Of a stretch of 64,000 bases of DNA, positions 31,642 through 43,400 are shown piece after piece. The DNA lies in NCBI GenBank assembly GCA_034766995.1, contig CM068322.1, forward strand, positions 18,001,745 through 18,065,744, written 5' to 3'. The position numbers were made by a program, and so were the translations under genes. The notes under the pieces were generated by a model. The model was not told where the DNA came from and ran no database searches. It saw nothing but the letters and a program-made list of their open reading frames with translations. The stretch's first letter is position 1. The number at the start of each line of letters is the position of its first letter. The DNA is from Acanthacorydalis orientalis. Taxonomy: Eukaryota; Arthropoda; Insecta; Megaloptera; Corydalidae.

Positions 31642-33151
31642 CACACATATATCACATTTATAAAAAATAATATTATTTTTATTGATTTAAATATTATTTA
31701 ATTACATTTCTAAAATTTGAAATAATTATTAGTTTTTAAAAATATCTATTTTTAAGTTTCTTTTCTTTTTTTGATGCGTTTTCTTATGAAATATTCAGTA
31801 TTAATTAAAAATAAAAGAGAGTTTACTAGTTAGTTTCTATGAGGAGTATTTTTTGTAGACATTTTGTAATAACAAAATATTATAAAAGAGTTATGTAAAT
31901 AATAAAATTATTTTTTATATGAAAGAAGCCATAAACTTATAAAGAATTACAGTTTCGTATTATATTTGGTAAATTAAATATATTACTTTAATTAATATGT
32001 TCAATTTTCAAAGTCGGTTGCTCTAGTTAAAAATATGGATACGAATAAGAATTGTACGTATGTATAATTGGTCAGTATTATTTGATACTTATAATTCACT
32101 GTATTGGAATTGGTCCAGTTTATTTTAAGATCGAAGTGTATGTTGGGTAAGTTATATAAACTGGGTATCAGGTGACAATTTTAACCTTTAAATAAGATTA
32201 AATTGTTCATTTCAATTAATATATTAGTTAATGAATTCTGTATGAATATTCTTAAATATTTTTTAATAATGGAATCGTTTTCAAAAAGTAATTCAATAAA
32301 TTTTAAGAATAAATAAACTTATAAAAGAAATCATTAATTTGAAGACTCTTTTTTTAATAAAATTTCATATAATTTTTTATTATTCTTGCATTCATTTCAC
32401 AGAAAAAGCATAGATAATATGTAGATAATTTTTATTTTATTTCTTTAGAAACATAATGTATTATTTTATTAGAATTCGATATATTTTTTACTTAAATTTT
32501 TTTTTACTTATAAGTTATAAAATGATTAAGACTATTTTTGATATTTATTCAAAATTTAAATGTGTTTTTTAATAAATATTTTTTTATCAGCTTTTCTTTT
32601 TATCTGCAACAAATGAAGTGTCGAGATTTAAATTTGTTATTATGATTTGTAACAGTATTTCCTTAATTTTCAATTAGTTTCAGTAACGTTGATTAGTTTA
32701 GATGGGAATGCAAATAAAAAATAACTATCTTTTTTTAGAGTTAAAAATAAAATCGAATTAAGATAACAAATATACCAGAATGGTTTGCAAAGAATGTATA
32801 TTAAACAAATGTAGTAGAACTCAAAATGATTTTTCATCACGTATTTAAATATTACGGTTTTAATAAGTATAAAGTTTCATGGCTAATTTAAAATGATAAT
32901 TACATGTTACTTAACATGTTCTGAAAAAGGTCTGCTATTATGTTTAATAGCCATATAGTTACAATTATATATTTTTCATCTTTATACTTTATTATTAAAG
33001 CATAGTGTTAGTAATAATTAGTAAATAAAATATAGATAATAATTATTAACATTTATTAAAAATAAAAAAATATATTTTAAACGAAAAATTTACGTGAATA
33101 ATAATAAATGTGTAGGTGTAATAAATATTGTTGTAAATATTATATTTGAAT

Positions 33152-33510
33152 TTCATTTCCACGAATAAATTTTTATTTTTCACTAGCCATGACAAAATTG
33201 TTTGACCAAAAATGTTAAATCCTTAATCATTATCGATTATTTTTATTGTTACTTATGCGTATTTCGATGGCTATGCCATTTTATTTTCAGGGTGTCCAAG
33301 TACAGACAAATATTAAGTACAGAAAAAATATTTTTCTGTTCCTTAGCGTTCTAAAGATGATGGTGTTGCTATATAAGTAAAATACAAATGATCATTGTGT
33401 TTATTAATGTATTCATTTTCGTTGTTTAGTTTTATACATAGATTTTAGATTTCTACATATCATCTGTCGATAATAAATGAGAAAATTTTTTATTCTATTT
33501 AGAAAATGAA
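33152..33510 (+). mobile_element. Foldback MITE family A, copy 5
   Basis: The left terminus TTCATTTCCACGAATAAATT, the core TTATGCGTATTTCGATGGC (about 33255-33273) followed by TATGCCATT, and the hairpin GTACAGAAAAAATATTTTTC are all family features. The right arm is degraded but ends in TTTAGAAAATGAA. Confidence 0.65.
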
Positions 33511-33839
33511 TACTTCATACAGCCACAGTATGTATATATTAATATATTTAACAAAAAAGGCATGAACAACGTTTCACTTAACATAATTTATGAGCGCGTC
33601 TGTGTATCTAAAATTACTCTGCATGTCTAACATTCTGCATATTATTAGTTGTGATATAATGTTGAAATCTGCAAATAAACTCGCATACTTGTACAGAAAT
33701 CTATAAGTGTAACATAAAGTAGTAGTTAACTGGAAAAAGACGTACACAGTTAATAATCTAAATCAGGTTCAAGACGTTGATTTAGAAAAAAAGATAGTAT
33801 GCCCTATTCAGGAAATAGCAAAAGATCATGAACACCAGC

Positions 33840-34310
33840 GGGATAGAAATGGGAGCTGAATGGCTGGATGGCTGTCTGTCGCGGTATGTCACAGTCGCCC
33901 CCCGCTTGGGGCCGATCGTAGGGAATGGCTGGTGACCACATGGGTCGGAGACGAACGTAACACATGTGGAAGCCAGGCGGGTATACACATACAAGACGTC
34001 GTCCGCCATGAATCGGGCTGTAATTACAAACACATCGCGTTCTGTCATTCTACGTAATGAAAAGATACGAGATGTGCGTGGTTGTTGAGACGAAAAAGAA
34101 AACAAACAATTACACTGAGTTGTGTCGAGCGAACGAAACGTTAGCAATCCAATTAGATCGACATAGGGGACAAACGACATGCAGACTGTAGTGAAGTTAC
34201 ATTGTGAATTGAGAAAAATGTTTTTAAAGTAGTTGTGCAAGAAAAAGATACATAATGACTGACAGACTGTAGGAGACAAAACGTTCGAGATTTATGAATC
34301 CACGCCTGAA
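33840..34310. promoter_or_regulatory. CpG-containing island, candidate regulatory element
   Basis: About 470 bp of clearly higher GC than the flanks, including GTCGCCCCCCGCTTGGGGCC near 33893-33912 and many CpG dinucleotides. Open frames exist on both strands (65 residues plus, 165 residues minus), but neither shows a domain or biased composition that looks coding. A conserved noncoding element or an unannotated transcript exon is possible. Confidence 0.3.
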
Positions 34311-34788
34311 GACAGGCGCGTGTGTTCATTGGTTTCGTTTGATGAGTTAATCATTTTTTTTAAAGAATGCTTCAGAGAAGAAAACTCTATTTCACAATAT
34401 TTCGATTTGTTGATTTATGAATTTATTTTTGTATCTGATATGTTTATATCTGACTAGATGTTCATTTATAAAATGAATATGATTTCGTTCACGACTCAGT
34501 CATGTGCACTTTTCATTGATGAAAGTTTAATATTTTTTTCATAATACTATTTATATTAGATATATTTTTAAGTTTATATTTAGCAAGAATTAGAAGTACG
34601 CTTTGGAAAAGTAGTTTTAAATATTCAAATATTCGAATAGTATATAAATTTTCCATCAAATGTTGGATTAACATATTTGTGAAAAGGACGCAGTTTTTAG
34701 ACTAATAAAACATTTATTTTTTATTGCTATTATAACTAATCTTTGTGATGTTTATTTATTAAAATATGAAATTCTCTCTCTCTCTCTC

Positions 34789-34836
<48 letters not shown>

Positions 34837-35820
34837 AAGAGAAGTATGTATATGTCTATACGTATAGAGTATTTATTTAATCAATGATTGTTAGGTTTTG
34901 AAAATTGTTTGTGGTAATGGAAGTAACATTTATTATTTTTTTTAAAAAAAATATCCAGTTTGTATAGTTTTCTGAATGCGAATATTTACTTAAATATGAA
35001 TTAGTTTTACCAAAAAAAAATAATTAATTTAAAAATAATAAAATACATTTTTTGTAAAACATATATGAATCTTATGACACTATTTAAAAAATTAACTTAG
35101 TCTCAATCTTTACTTTGAATTTTCTTGATGACAGTTTGTATTAATATAACCTGATTAAATTTATATTTGTGGTTATTTGATTATCTCCTTGTAATAAATT
35201 TAAGAGTTAATATTCTAATATAGATTGTATTACAATTAATAGTGTTTTAATATGGTTGTTTGGTTTTTAAATATTTATCAATAATAATTGAGTATAAACG
35301 ACCGTTTTTAGATTGAATTCTGCATTATTTGCACAAAATTAGAAAAAGTTTTCTTATTTTGATGTTTATTTGCAATATTTGTCTGGTTTCGAGAGCTAAA
35401 ACTAAGTAAAATAAATATCAAATAACCTAATGAAACATGTTTCGTGATATTAAAAATAACATAAGGAACAGATGTAAAATAAATATAAACAAGTTTAATG
35501 TAATGGTTGCTAAATATTATGTGCTACACCTGGAAATTTTTTAAAATAAGAACAGAATGCACCACAGAACAATTGATTAATTTTTAAAAGTACTTTTGTT
35601 TTTATATAAGAGAAAAAATATCATGTTTATATACACGTACACACTCAATAATACCTTGACAATTGTAATATTTTTGTACACAATTTTAATAGAATCAATT
35701 TCAGTTTTATTTTCACTGGTCGTACAACTAATGTTATTTTCTATGTTAAAACAAATCATTCTATATTTAGTAAATGTAAATCTTTTATACCACAATGTAG
35801 TTCCTAGCATGGCGGTACAT

Positions 35821-36056
35821 TTATTTTTATAAATGAATTTTTCACTTGCTCACAAATCAAAAATATAATTTTAAATATTTTTTTTTAAGAATTGTTTGTT
35901 CACAATTTCCAACTGTTGTTTTTAGGAATTTCGATAATGATGTTGTTATCATTCTCGAAATATTTGGATATAAAAATATTTTTTTATTCCCTGTTCGCTG
36001 TTATATTTTCAATTAAATTTAGAAATCATATACTTTTTCCCATTTAATAAATGGAA
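35821..36056 (+). mobile_element. Foldback MITE family A, copy 6 (diverged)
   Basis: It carries the terminus ATAAATGAATTTTTCAC, then CTCACAAATCAAAAATAT, CCAACTGTTGTTTTTAGG and ATTTCGATAATGATG at the core position, ending near CCCATTTAATAAATGG. Order and spacing match the family although identity is low. Confidence 0.5.
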
Positions 36057-36281
36057 AACAACGTTGTATTGCTCTTAATCCAAATATGAATGGAGTGCAT
36101 ATTATTTTTAAAATTAAAGAGAGTTATGAATTAAAAAATCTTGTTTAAAGCATTGGGTTTTATAATGTAATTAAATGAGTAAGATATTTCATTAATATTT
36201 GAATGAAGTTATGGTTATATGATGTCTTTTTTGAAACAAACTACATCTGAATATTTGATCATTAAGGAGTTAATGAAAAGA

Positions 36282-36335
<54 letters not shown>

Positions 36336-36369
36336 TATAAATACGTATAACGTTTATGTATATGTTGTT

Positions 36370-36850
36370 CCTTCCTTTTTTGAGTTTTTTTCACCCTCTG
36401 ATAGTTGCGCTACTGATGTTTCTATCCCAAAACGAATGTTGTGTAAATAAAGATGTCTAATATGTTTCCAGTTAGAGATAGAAAATGTGTATTTCGTTCG
36501 ACAATGACTGAACGTGTGAATTTGTGAATCAAAGGTTGTACGTTGACTCTGTGTTGGGAAGGCCAAAAATGATCCTTGAAAATGTTACGCTGATTCTGCC
36601 GTTGTGTCCTGCGTGAATGTGTGCGTGGTTCGGATGACTGTCTTTCGATGATGCTACTAATCTGCCGGTGCTTATAAGTATAACAACACGCGAGAGTGCG
36701 GATGAACGTAACGGATATAAATATACTATCATAATTGTGTCTGTGTATGTGATTCTAGTCGACGGTGATTCTGATTTGCTGACTAAAGCATCTAATTGAG
36801 TTTTCGGCACAAGAAGATCGTTTTTCTTTCACGAAAATGGACTCGATGGT
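36370..36850. promoter_or_regulatory. Less AT-rich island, candidate regulatory element
   Basis: This is higher-complexity sequence next to a (TA)n array, with CpG-bearing words such as ACGCGAGAGTGCGGATG and TAGTCGACGGTG. Two short minus-strand frames (70 and 93 residues) overlap here but have no recognisable domain. The function is unknown. Confidence 0.25.
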
Positions 36851-37416
36851 CTACGGATTGTTTTATATAGGGAAGAATCTTACACTGACAAAAATGAATT
36901 TTTAAACGTTTGTCTTCTGTAAGTCATGATTATCAGTTGTAAATAATCATTTTCTTTTTTTTTTAAAAAAAATGCATATTCATTAAGGAATATAAATAAA
37001 ATCAAAATATACTTTCATAGCATACTTTTTTTTTTGTAATAAAATATTTTATACCTTATTCAAAACTTATATATTACTAGTAAACTGGTAATACATTTTA
37101 TTTTTTAGAGCACTGTATTTTTGCTCTTTTTTGAAATTTTATTCACCATTCATTATTGTTATTTGTTTTATATCATCAATTAACGGCTTAGGATTGAAAT
37201 ATCAGTAAAATAAAATAAAAATAAATACACACATTAATATAAAAGTATATTAAAAATAGTTTAATGCTGATTTTTAAAACCGTACATTTATATTTAATTA
37301 ATGAATATTGGAGATAGTTTTTTGGGTACTAAATCTGTAATATTTAATTTTATATTTCTAACTTAATATTAGCAATAATTTTTTAGATAAATGGTTAAAC
37401 CAAAAGTATAAGAACA

Positions 37417-37474
<58 letters not shown>

Positions 37475-37829
37475 TAAGGAATTAAATAAAAAAAATATAA
37501 TGGAAATGATTGAGATTAAATTATAGATTTTGTAATCAATCTTTAGATTCAATTCAGATTTTTCAAATTATTTGAGTATATTTTGTAAAACTCTTTTAAA
37601 TATCCATCACGTAAACAAAAGTTACAAGAATTACAAAAAATTTGAAAAACAAAATAAGCAGAAAAATATAATTTTACATAAAAGTATAAAATTGACTGTT
37701 AATGTTACAATAAATGCACTTTGCTACTTTTATATTGTTTAATATTGTTAAAATTTTTATTTGTTTACATCCATGATGTAAATATAAATTCTTAAAAATA
37801 TTTGAAACATGTTACAAACAACTGAGATA

Positions 37830-37909
<80 letters not shown>

Positions 37910-38580
37910 TATAAAATAAATATAAATCTACACGTTCTTGTATTATATTTCAACAGATCATGATCACGTATTGTATTGATACAATATCAGTACATGAAAA
38001 AAAGTAGAAAACTGTAAATGAAATGTAAAATTTCTCACAAACATTTATAGATATATGAACAAGAAAGACTAAAATTATGTTATGTTTGGTATAATTATAC
38101 AAATTAGTAACTGACGAAGATAAAAATAATTTAAAATTAGTTAGTTATAATTTTTTTAAATTTAATTTAAATCATAAAAAGGAACGAACTTCTAGAAGAA
38201 AATAATTCAGGTGTTAGATTTGTCACTTCATATTTTTTAATGTTTTTTTTTCAAAAAAAAAAAATAGCAACGAAAAAGTCATATTATAATCACCGTTTAT
38301 AGTTTAATCATTAAAGTAGAACTCGGAAGTAGGAATTTTAAAAATTTAGCATATAACTGATAAACTTTCGTTAAATCAATTTATCAATAATATTCATCCC
38401 CCTTTTTGTTATATTCAGAATAAAAATTTCTAGTTTACTAATGGTTCTGGGTTTGAAAATCATAATATATTATAATGCTTATATAGTAATACCAATTGTA
38501 AGTACTCCTGTTTAGGACAGTAAATCTGAAAGCTGTGGTCCTTGTCACAAACAGAACTTTCAATTAACACAATTTTCTTG

Positions 38581-38654
<74 letters not shown>

Positions 38655-38841
38655 TATTAAATGATAAATTCAATTATTTATTTAAAAATTCTTCTTTCTT
38701 ATTTCTTAAGAACTTGAAAAGAAGTCAATAATTCATTCAAAGATTTCATTACTTTTGTTGTTTGTTTATTGCGTTTTTGTGAATAAGATTCATAAATTTT
38801 ATGCTTCTGATAATTTTGTAATTTTTAGTGTATGTATACGT

Positions 38842-38918
<77 letters not shown>

Positions 38919-40096
38919 CACAAATATGAAAATAAACAAATATACTGAATGAAAACTAAATGTAATGACGCTGTTTTTTTTATCAATAATAGTAAAAAAT
39001 ATGGAAATCTTTTTTTTTAATAAATGAAGGCCGTATTTCATTGATCGTAAACTTCTTAATAGACAAAACTATAATGACTTAAAATATCTGGTCATAATCA
39101 AACTAATTCCAATATCATACGATTGAGAATTTAGATTCTTCTTTTTTAAATCTCAAGAGCGTTTGAATCACTGAATTTATATATTCTGGTGCCTTATATA
39201 ATTCTCATGCCTTTTTATATTATTATTATTGAAGTGGTTGTCAAATCGGAATAAATTTTAAGAATTATTCCTTTTCATATTGATTTGTGAGTATGTATTA
39301 GTAATAATTAAAACAGCTTTAATCTACAATCTGACTAGGAAATTATTTAAAAAAATAAGTTTTTTTTAATAGAAATGTGGAGTAATTACAAATACCATTT
39401 CATCCTCGTGATTGATTTGTATTTGCAAATATAATTTGTACGTTTTTAAATTTGAATTTTTCAATTAAACTATTCAAATTTGTTCGGATATCACATAGCG
39501 ATATTTTTTTAAAGAATTTTTTTCATTACAAAAATATTATTTGTAAAGAGAAGTAAAAGTATTCACATTTCATTTCATACATTTTTTGGACATATTTTAG
39601 AATGTATTTTTAAATCCAATTCTTATTTATTCCATAACTCATTGAATCCTTCGGTTATAGCGTCTAAGAAATTATTCCAGAACTTACATACTATAGCACA
39701 AATTTCAATTTTCTTATATAATTACAATTGTTTATGAATTTCTAATAATCGAGCTAACATTTTATAAAAAAAAATATTAATACAATTATATTAAACCAAA
39801 CTGCAGAATTTGAGATGCTCTCCCATTGGAATTAAAAGGTTAAAATTAATATGTACTAATTAGTCTTTTAGTATTTTATCAGAAAAGTAATCCCTTAATG
39901 AAAGTTAACATACGGTGTAAGTTATGATATTGCTCAACAATCCAATATTCCAGGTACTTATATAGAATATATAAGAATATAGAAATACAATTTTAGCAAT
40001 TTCTTTGTTTTTCCTGTTTTTATTTTCTTTGGAGAAAAATTATAAAATTTTAACCTGTTATTTGTGTTATTACAAATGTGGTTATTATTAAGCGAT

Positions 40097-40112
40097 ATAT
40101 ATATATATATAT

Positions 40113-40197
<85 letters not shown>
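40097..40197. repeat. About 100-bp (TA)n array
   Basis: A long TA array with one TACATACATA interruption at about 40113-40122. Confidence 0.95.
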
Positions 40198-40201
<4 letters not shown>

Positions 40202-40684
40202 ACATCATACACATAGATCAATTAGTACATGTTTTTATGTCAGGGTTATTTTCATAATAGGCGATTAATTTTGCCATGGCATCGTAGATTTTTTTGTATA
40301 TTTGTGATGAGACGCATTATAGATTCATTTATTTTCACTTTATAAAATAAGTCACTAAACAATTATTTTTTATATATTTTTTAATATATTATTTTAGAGT
40401 CTCATATATATTATGTGAATATATATTTTTAATGAATTATCTTATAACTGGTTATAGTGGTTAATACACTTCATAGAAAAGGGCTAATTTTATATATACA
40501 TAAAACACATATACATACAAAATCATACGTTTTCATGAAACTATGAAGTTATTTTGTGATTAATTTTTAATTCATTAATGTGTGGTGTGTTAATATTACA
40601 TTTAGCTTTTCCAAGTTATACTGTTGACGCATTTATTGTGACCGAATAAATGGTATTTTCTCTCTTTCTCTACACAAACATACA

Positions 40685-40723
<39 letters not shown>

Positions 40724-41212
40724 TTTTAATTGACGATGATGTAAATTTAGCTTCATGCCAATTAAGTGAGAGCCATTTTTGGACAACTAACAAGAATCTG
40801 AAATGTATTTTTAGTTTTATTTTGCAGTGAGAATTTTTTTCCCTAAATTAAGTAACTGCAGTGGTATTAAATACGTGTACATAAATAACTCTTATTTACT
40901 GTGAATGGCTGGTGTACGTAAATGACCAACATTGGCGCATTGTAATTCCGCATCGCATTAATTTTAACATTTCTGACGACATGCTTGTTGATGAAACGAG
41001 TAGAAAATTTATAATTAATAACTGGATCAGGCATTTTAATTATTTTTTTCGCAACGGCGACCGATTGATGATATACACGGATCAATCGTATCAAGTGCAA
41101 TAATATTTTGCCGATGTCGTTCGACAACGTAATCATGTTACGTTACAAAAAATATATGACGTTCGAGTGGACGGCTTCTGTGTAAGTCGATGTAGTTGTA
41201 CATACAGGACTG

Positions 41213-41270
41213 CACCTGCGGTTTTTTCAAATACAGGAGTGGGTATAAATATGTGTTCAGTTCAGGTCTT
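41213..41270 (+). promoter_or_regulatory. Candidate pri-mir-1 core promoter (E-box, TATA)
   Basis: CACCTG, an E-box of the Snail/E-protein type, is at 41213-41218. GGGTATAAATA, with TATAAAT at 41244-41250, follows 26 bp later, and TCAGT initiator-like words at about 41257-41266 come next. The transcript would then enter the GC-rich stretch and the mir-1 hairpin starts about 1.0 kb downstream on the same strand. TATA words are common in AT-rich DNA, but this one sits in an unusually GC-rich context, which makes it stand out. Start-site data would be needed to confirm. Confidence 0.4.
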
Positions 41271-42000
41271 TGCTCGTTTGTAAACATCGGATAGAGCAAA
41301 GGTTCAAACACATTTGATATTGGGACGCAGAGTCTTGCAACGAAGCAGTTGTGTCAAGATCAAGGAGAGGGGACGGGGACGGAACGTCCGTACAAGAACG
41401 GGCATCGCGGCGGCTATAATTACCCGAGCGGCGGGCTGCCATCGTCGCGTGGGGCACGTGCCAAGGAAGGATGACGCGTGGTACACGGACGATGGGATAC
41501 AGCGATCGAACGGGTGAGGGGAACAGATCATAGAGTTGCTTTCGCTGCTGCGGCGTCGACGTCTCATATGCCGCAGCGGATGTATTTCGGGAAAAGACAA
41601 ATTTGGGTAGAAGAGGGGTAGTAACGTTTACGTTTGAGACTAGGTAAGCTTATACTATTCTTCGATGGCGATTCATGAGCCAATCGGATTCAACGGAGCC
41701 ATTTTTAGAATTAAGCTGCGGCCGCTTTTACGTCTACGGATGCTGGTACTGCGTGGAGGGTCGTCGACAATCGTCGTTCTGCCCTGGAGGTGGTCGCGGA
41801 GGACAAGATGCAAGCCGCCTGGATGTATGTGTGCATTCGCGATCTGGCACTATCAAGATGAAGATGTACTCCAAGTGCTTGAGAATCTTATAGGATCTTA
41901 TAACTCGTATAGGGAACTGCCGAGGGAGCAACTGCATAGTCTTCTATTAAACTAGATTCGATAGATTTGATCATCGTTTTCAAGTTATCGCAATGGAATA
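41271..42000 (+). other. GC/CpG-rich stretch 5' of mir-1, possible pri-miRNA exon
   Basis: This is the most GC-rich part of the window, for example GAGAGGGGACGGGGACGG near 41366 and TCGCGGCGGC near 41405, with CACGTG at 41455-41460. A donor-like TAG|GTAAGC at 41641-41649 could end a first exon. Overlapping frames of 96 residues (41665-41955) and 72 residues (41675-41893) on the plus strand have no domain I recognise and overlap each other and minus-strand frames, so coding is doubtful. It is best read as promoter-proximal or 5' exon sequence of the mir-1 primary transcript. Confidence 0.35.
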
Positions 42001-42273
42001 AGAAACGATAATGTGACCTGATTTATTAGTGTTCTTTTTGTGATTAAAATCGCTACAACACGAGTGAGTGCTTTTTAGATGTACTTTGAGAATTCTCTCG
42101 GAGTGATTTTTTGCGTAAATGATAATTACGCTTTTCAATTATTAATTATTACGAAGTTTAATTTAATTTATGAATAATATGTGTCAAATAATTTAGTGAT
42201 ATCTTTTTAGATTGTTATCATTGTTTTTAAAATTAATCAGTGAAGAGAATATACATCGAAACGATAAAGAAAA

Positions 42274-42356
42274 GCCTTTTGTAAGTTCCGTGCTTCCTTA
42301 CTTCCCATAGTGATTTGAACATATGGAATGTAAAGAAGTATGGAGCGATCATAGGC
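42274..42356 (+). ncRNA. mir-1: mir-1 microRNA precursor
   Basis: The 3p arm at 42324-42345 reads TGGAATGTAAAGAAGTATGG followed by AG, identical to the bilaterian muscle microRNA miR-1-3p (seed GGAAUGU). The 5p arm at 42288-42310 starts CCGTGCTTCCTTACTTCCC and pairs with it. The loop is TGATTTGAACATA. The stem continues outward as GCCT (42274-42277) against AGGC (42353-42356). miR-1 represses many targets in muscle differentiation and is driven in flies by Twist, Mef2 and SRF; that is prior knowledge. It is antisense to mib1 and lies about 26.7 kb upstream of the first visible mib1 exon. No miR-133 sequence was found in the window. Confidence 0.98.
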
Positions 42357-43305
42357 AATACATCGAAATACGATCAAAATTGTACATGTGTGAAAAGACA
42401 ACGAGATTCGACATTACTGTTCATATATCGTACGCAGAATCAACACTTCATAAAAAAATTATATGCGACATGAATTGTGAAACTAATATGATGTGATTGA
42501 AAATATACTCTGTGATCTGTTCTCCCATTAACGACATATTTAGTCATGTGATTCAAATGGTGTAGAATTACATTTACTTACGTTGTGCCGTTGAAAATTG
42601 GAGTCTGCGCACATTAACCACGACTCCATATGGTATTCCAGGAAACTGATTTGTGTGTATTTCCGTTCGGCAAGATATTTCGTATACACTTTTTCATATG
42701 AACTCTTTCAAACGTTGCGAAATTTTATGTTTGGATATAAACATTTTTTTTTAAAGAACAACTTAATTTCTATACTGATAATTTATCATTATATCATTAA
42801 ATGGTTTTTAAAATTTATTATACGAACAATTGATTTAAATAAAAAGTAGTCAATTTTAAATGAATTCGCAATAAATAAATTGTATTGAGAAGAACAAGGT
42901 ACAAACATTATTTATTTTTGGTTTATAGAACTGAAAATACATTTATAATTATAAAACAAACCTTTGGAGTATACTTTAGATATAAACTGCAAAAAATCTA
43001 TAATTAATAAAACTATTTTTATACATTTTTGTTTTTGAAATAAACTTTTAGTATAGAAAAGTGTCTAGAATAAATTAAATAAATAAATATATTGATTTAC
43101 TACATGATGAATATTAGTTCTGGCAAGAATTTATATTTGAACTGACTTTTTTGCAAACGCTTTCATTTAATGAAAATAGATGCAGATATAAAATCAAATT
43201 AATTTATATGTATTGTTATAAGTTTACATTGATCAATAAGAAATTTAGATAAAATTATTGATTCCAATATTTTAAAATAAATTTGTAGCTATACTTTTTC
43301 GAATG

Positions 43306-43310
<5 letters not shown>

Positions 43311-43341
<31 letters not shown>

Positions 43342-43342
43342 C

Positions 43343-43389
<47 letters not shown>

Positions 43390-43400
43390 GAGAGAGAGAG
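43311..43400. repeat. Compound (CA)n(TA)n(GA)n microsatellite
   Basis: CACACACACACACA is followed by TA runs around an ACGTGT interruption and then GAGAGAGAGAGAGA. It lies about 950 bp downstream of the mir-1 hairpin. Confidence 0.9.

Larger units (their letters stand above)
15605..41200. other. Gene desert, inferred mib1 intron, left part
   Basis: No coding exon is recognised on either strand. Contents are (TA)n arrays (17291-17320, 17719-17764, 20047-20098, 20193-20283, 20680-20713, 21058-21104, 21234-21291, 22043-22118, 23062-23116, 24889-24926, 27085-27175, 27612-27680, 28223-28340, 28920-28951, 29118-29172, 29920-29982, 30361-30404, 31594-31637, 34794-34833, 36283-36331, 37420-37468, 37830-37906, 38583-38654, 38845-38911, 40097-40197, 40688-40721), five MITE family A copies, and less AT-rich islands listed separately. 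The intron reading rests on the missing mib1 5' exons and on mir-1 synteny. Confidence 0.5.

Noticed and set aside
33782..34279. 165-residue minus-strand ORF in the 33.9 kb island
   Set aside because: It has no recognisable domain and competes with plus-strand frames. The GC island itself makes longer chance frames likely.
41665..41955. 96- and 72-residue plus-strand ORFs downstream of the mir-1 promoter candidate
   Set aside because: They overlap in different frames and also overlap minus-strand frames. There is no domain, and they lie within a probable noncoding primary transcript.
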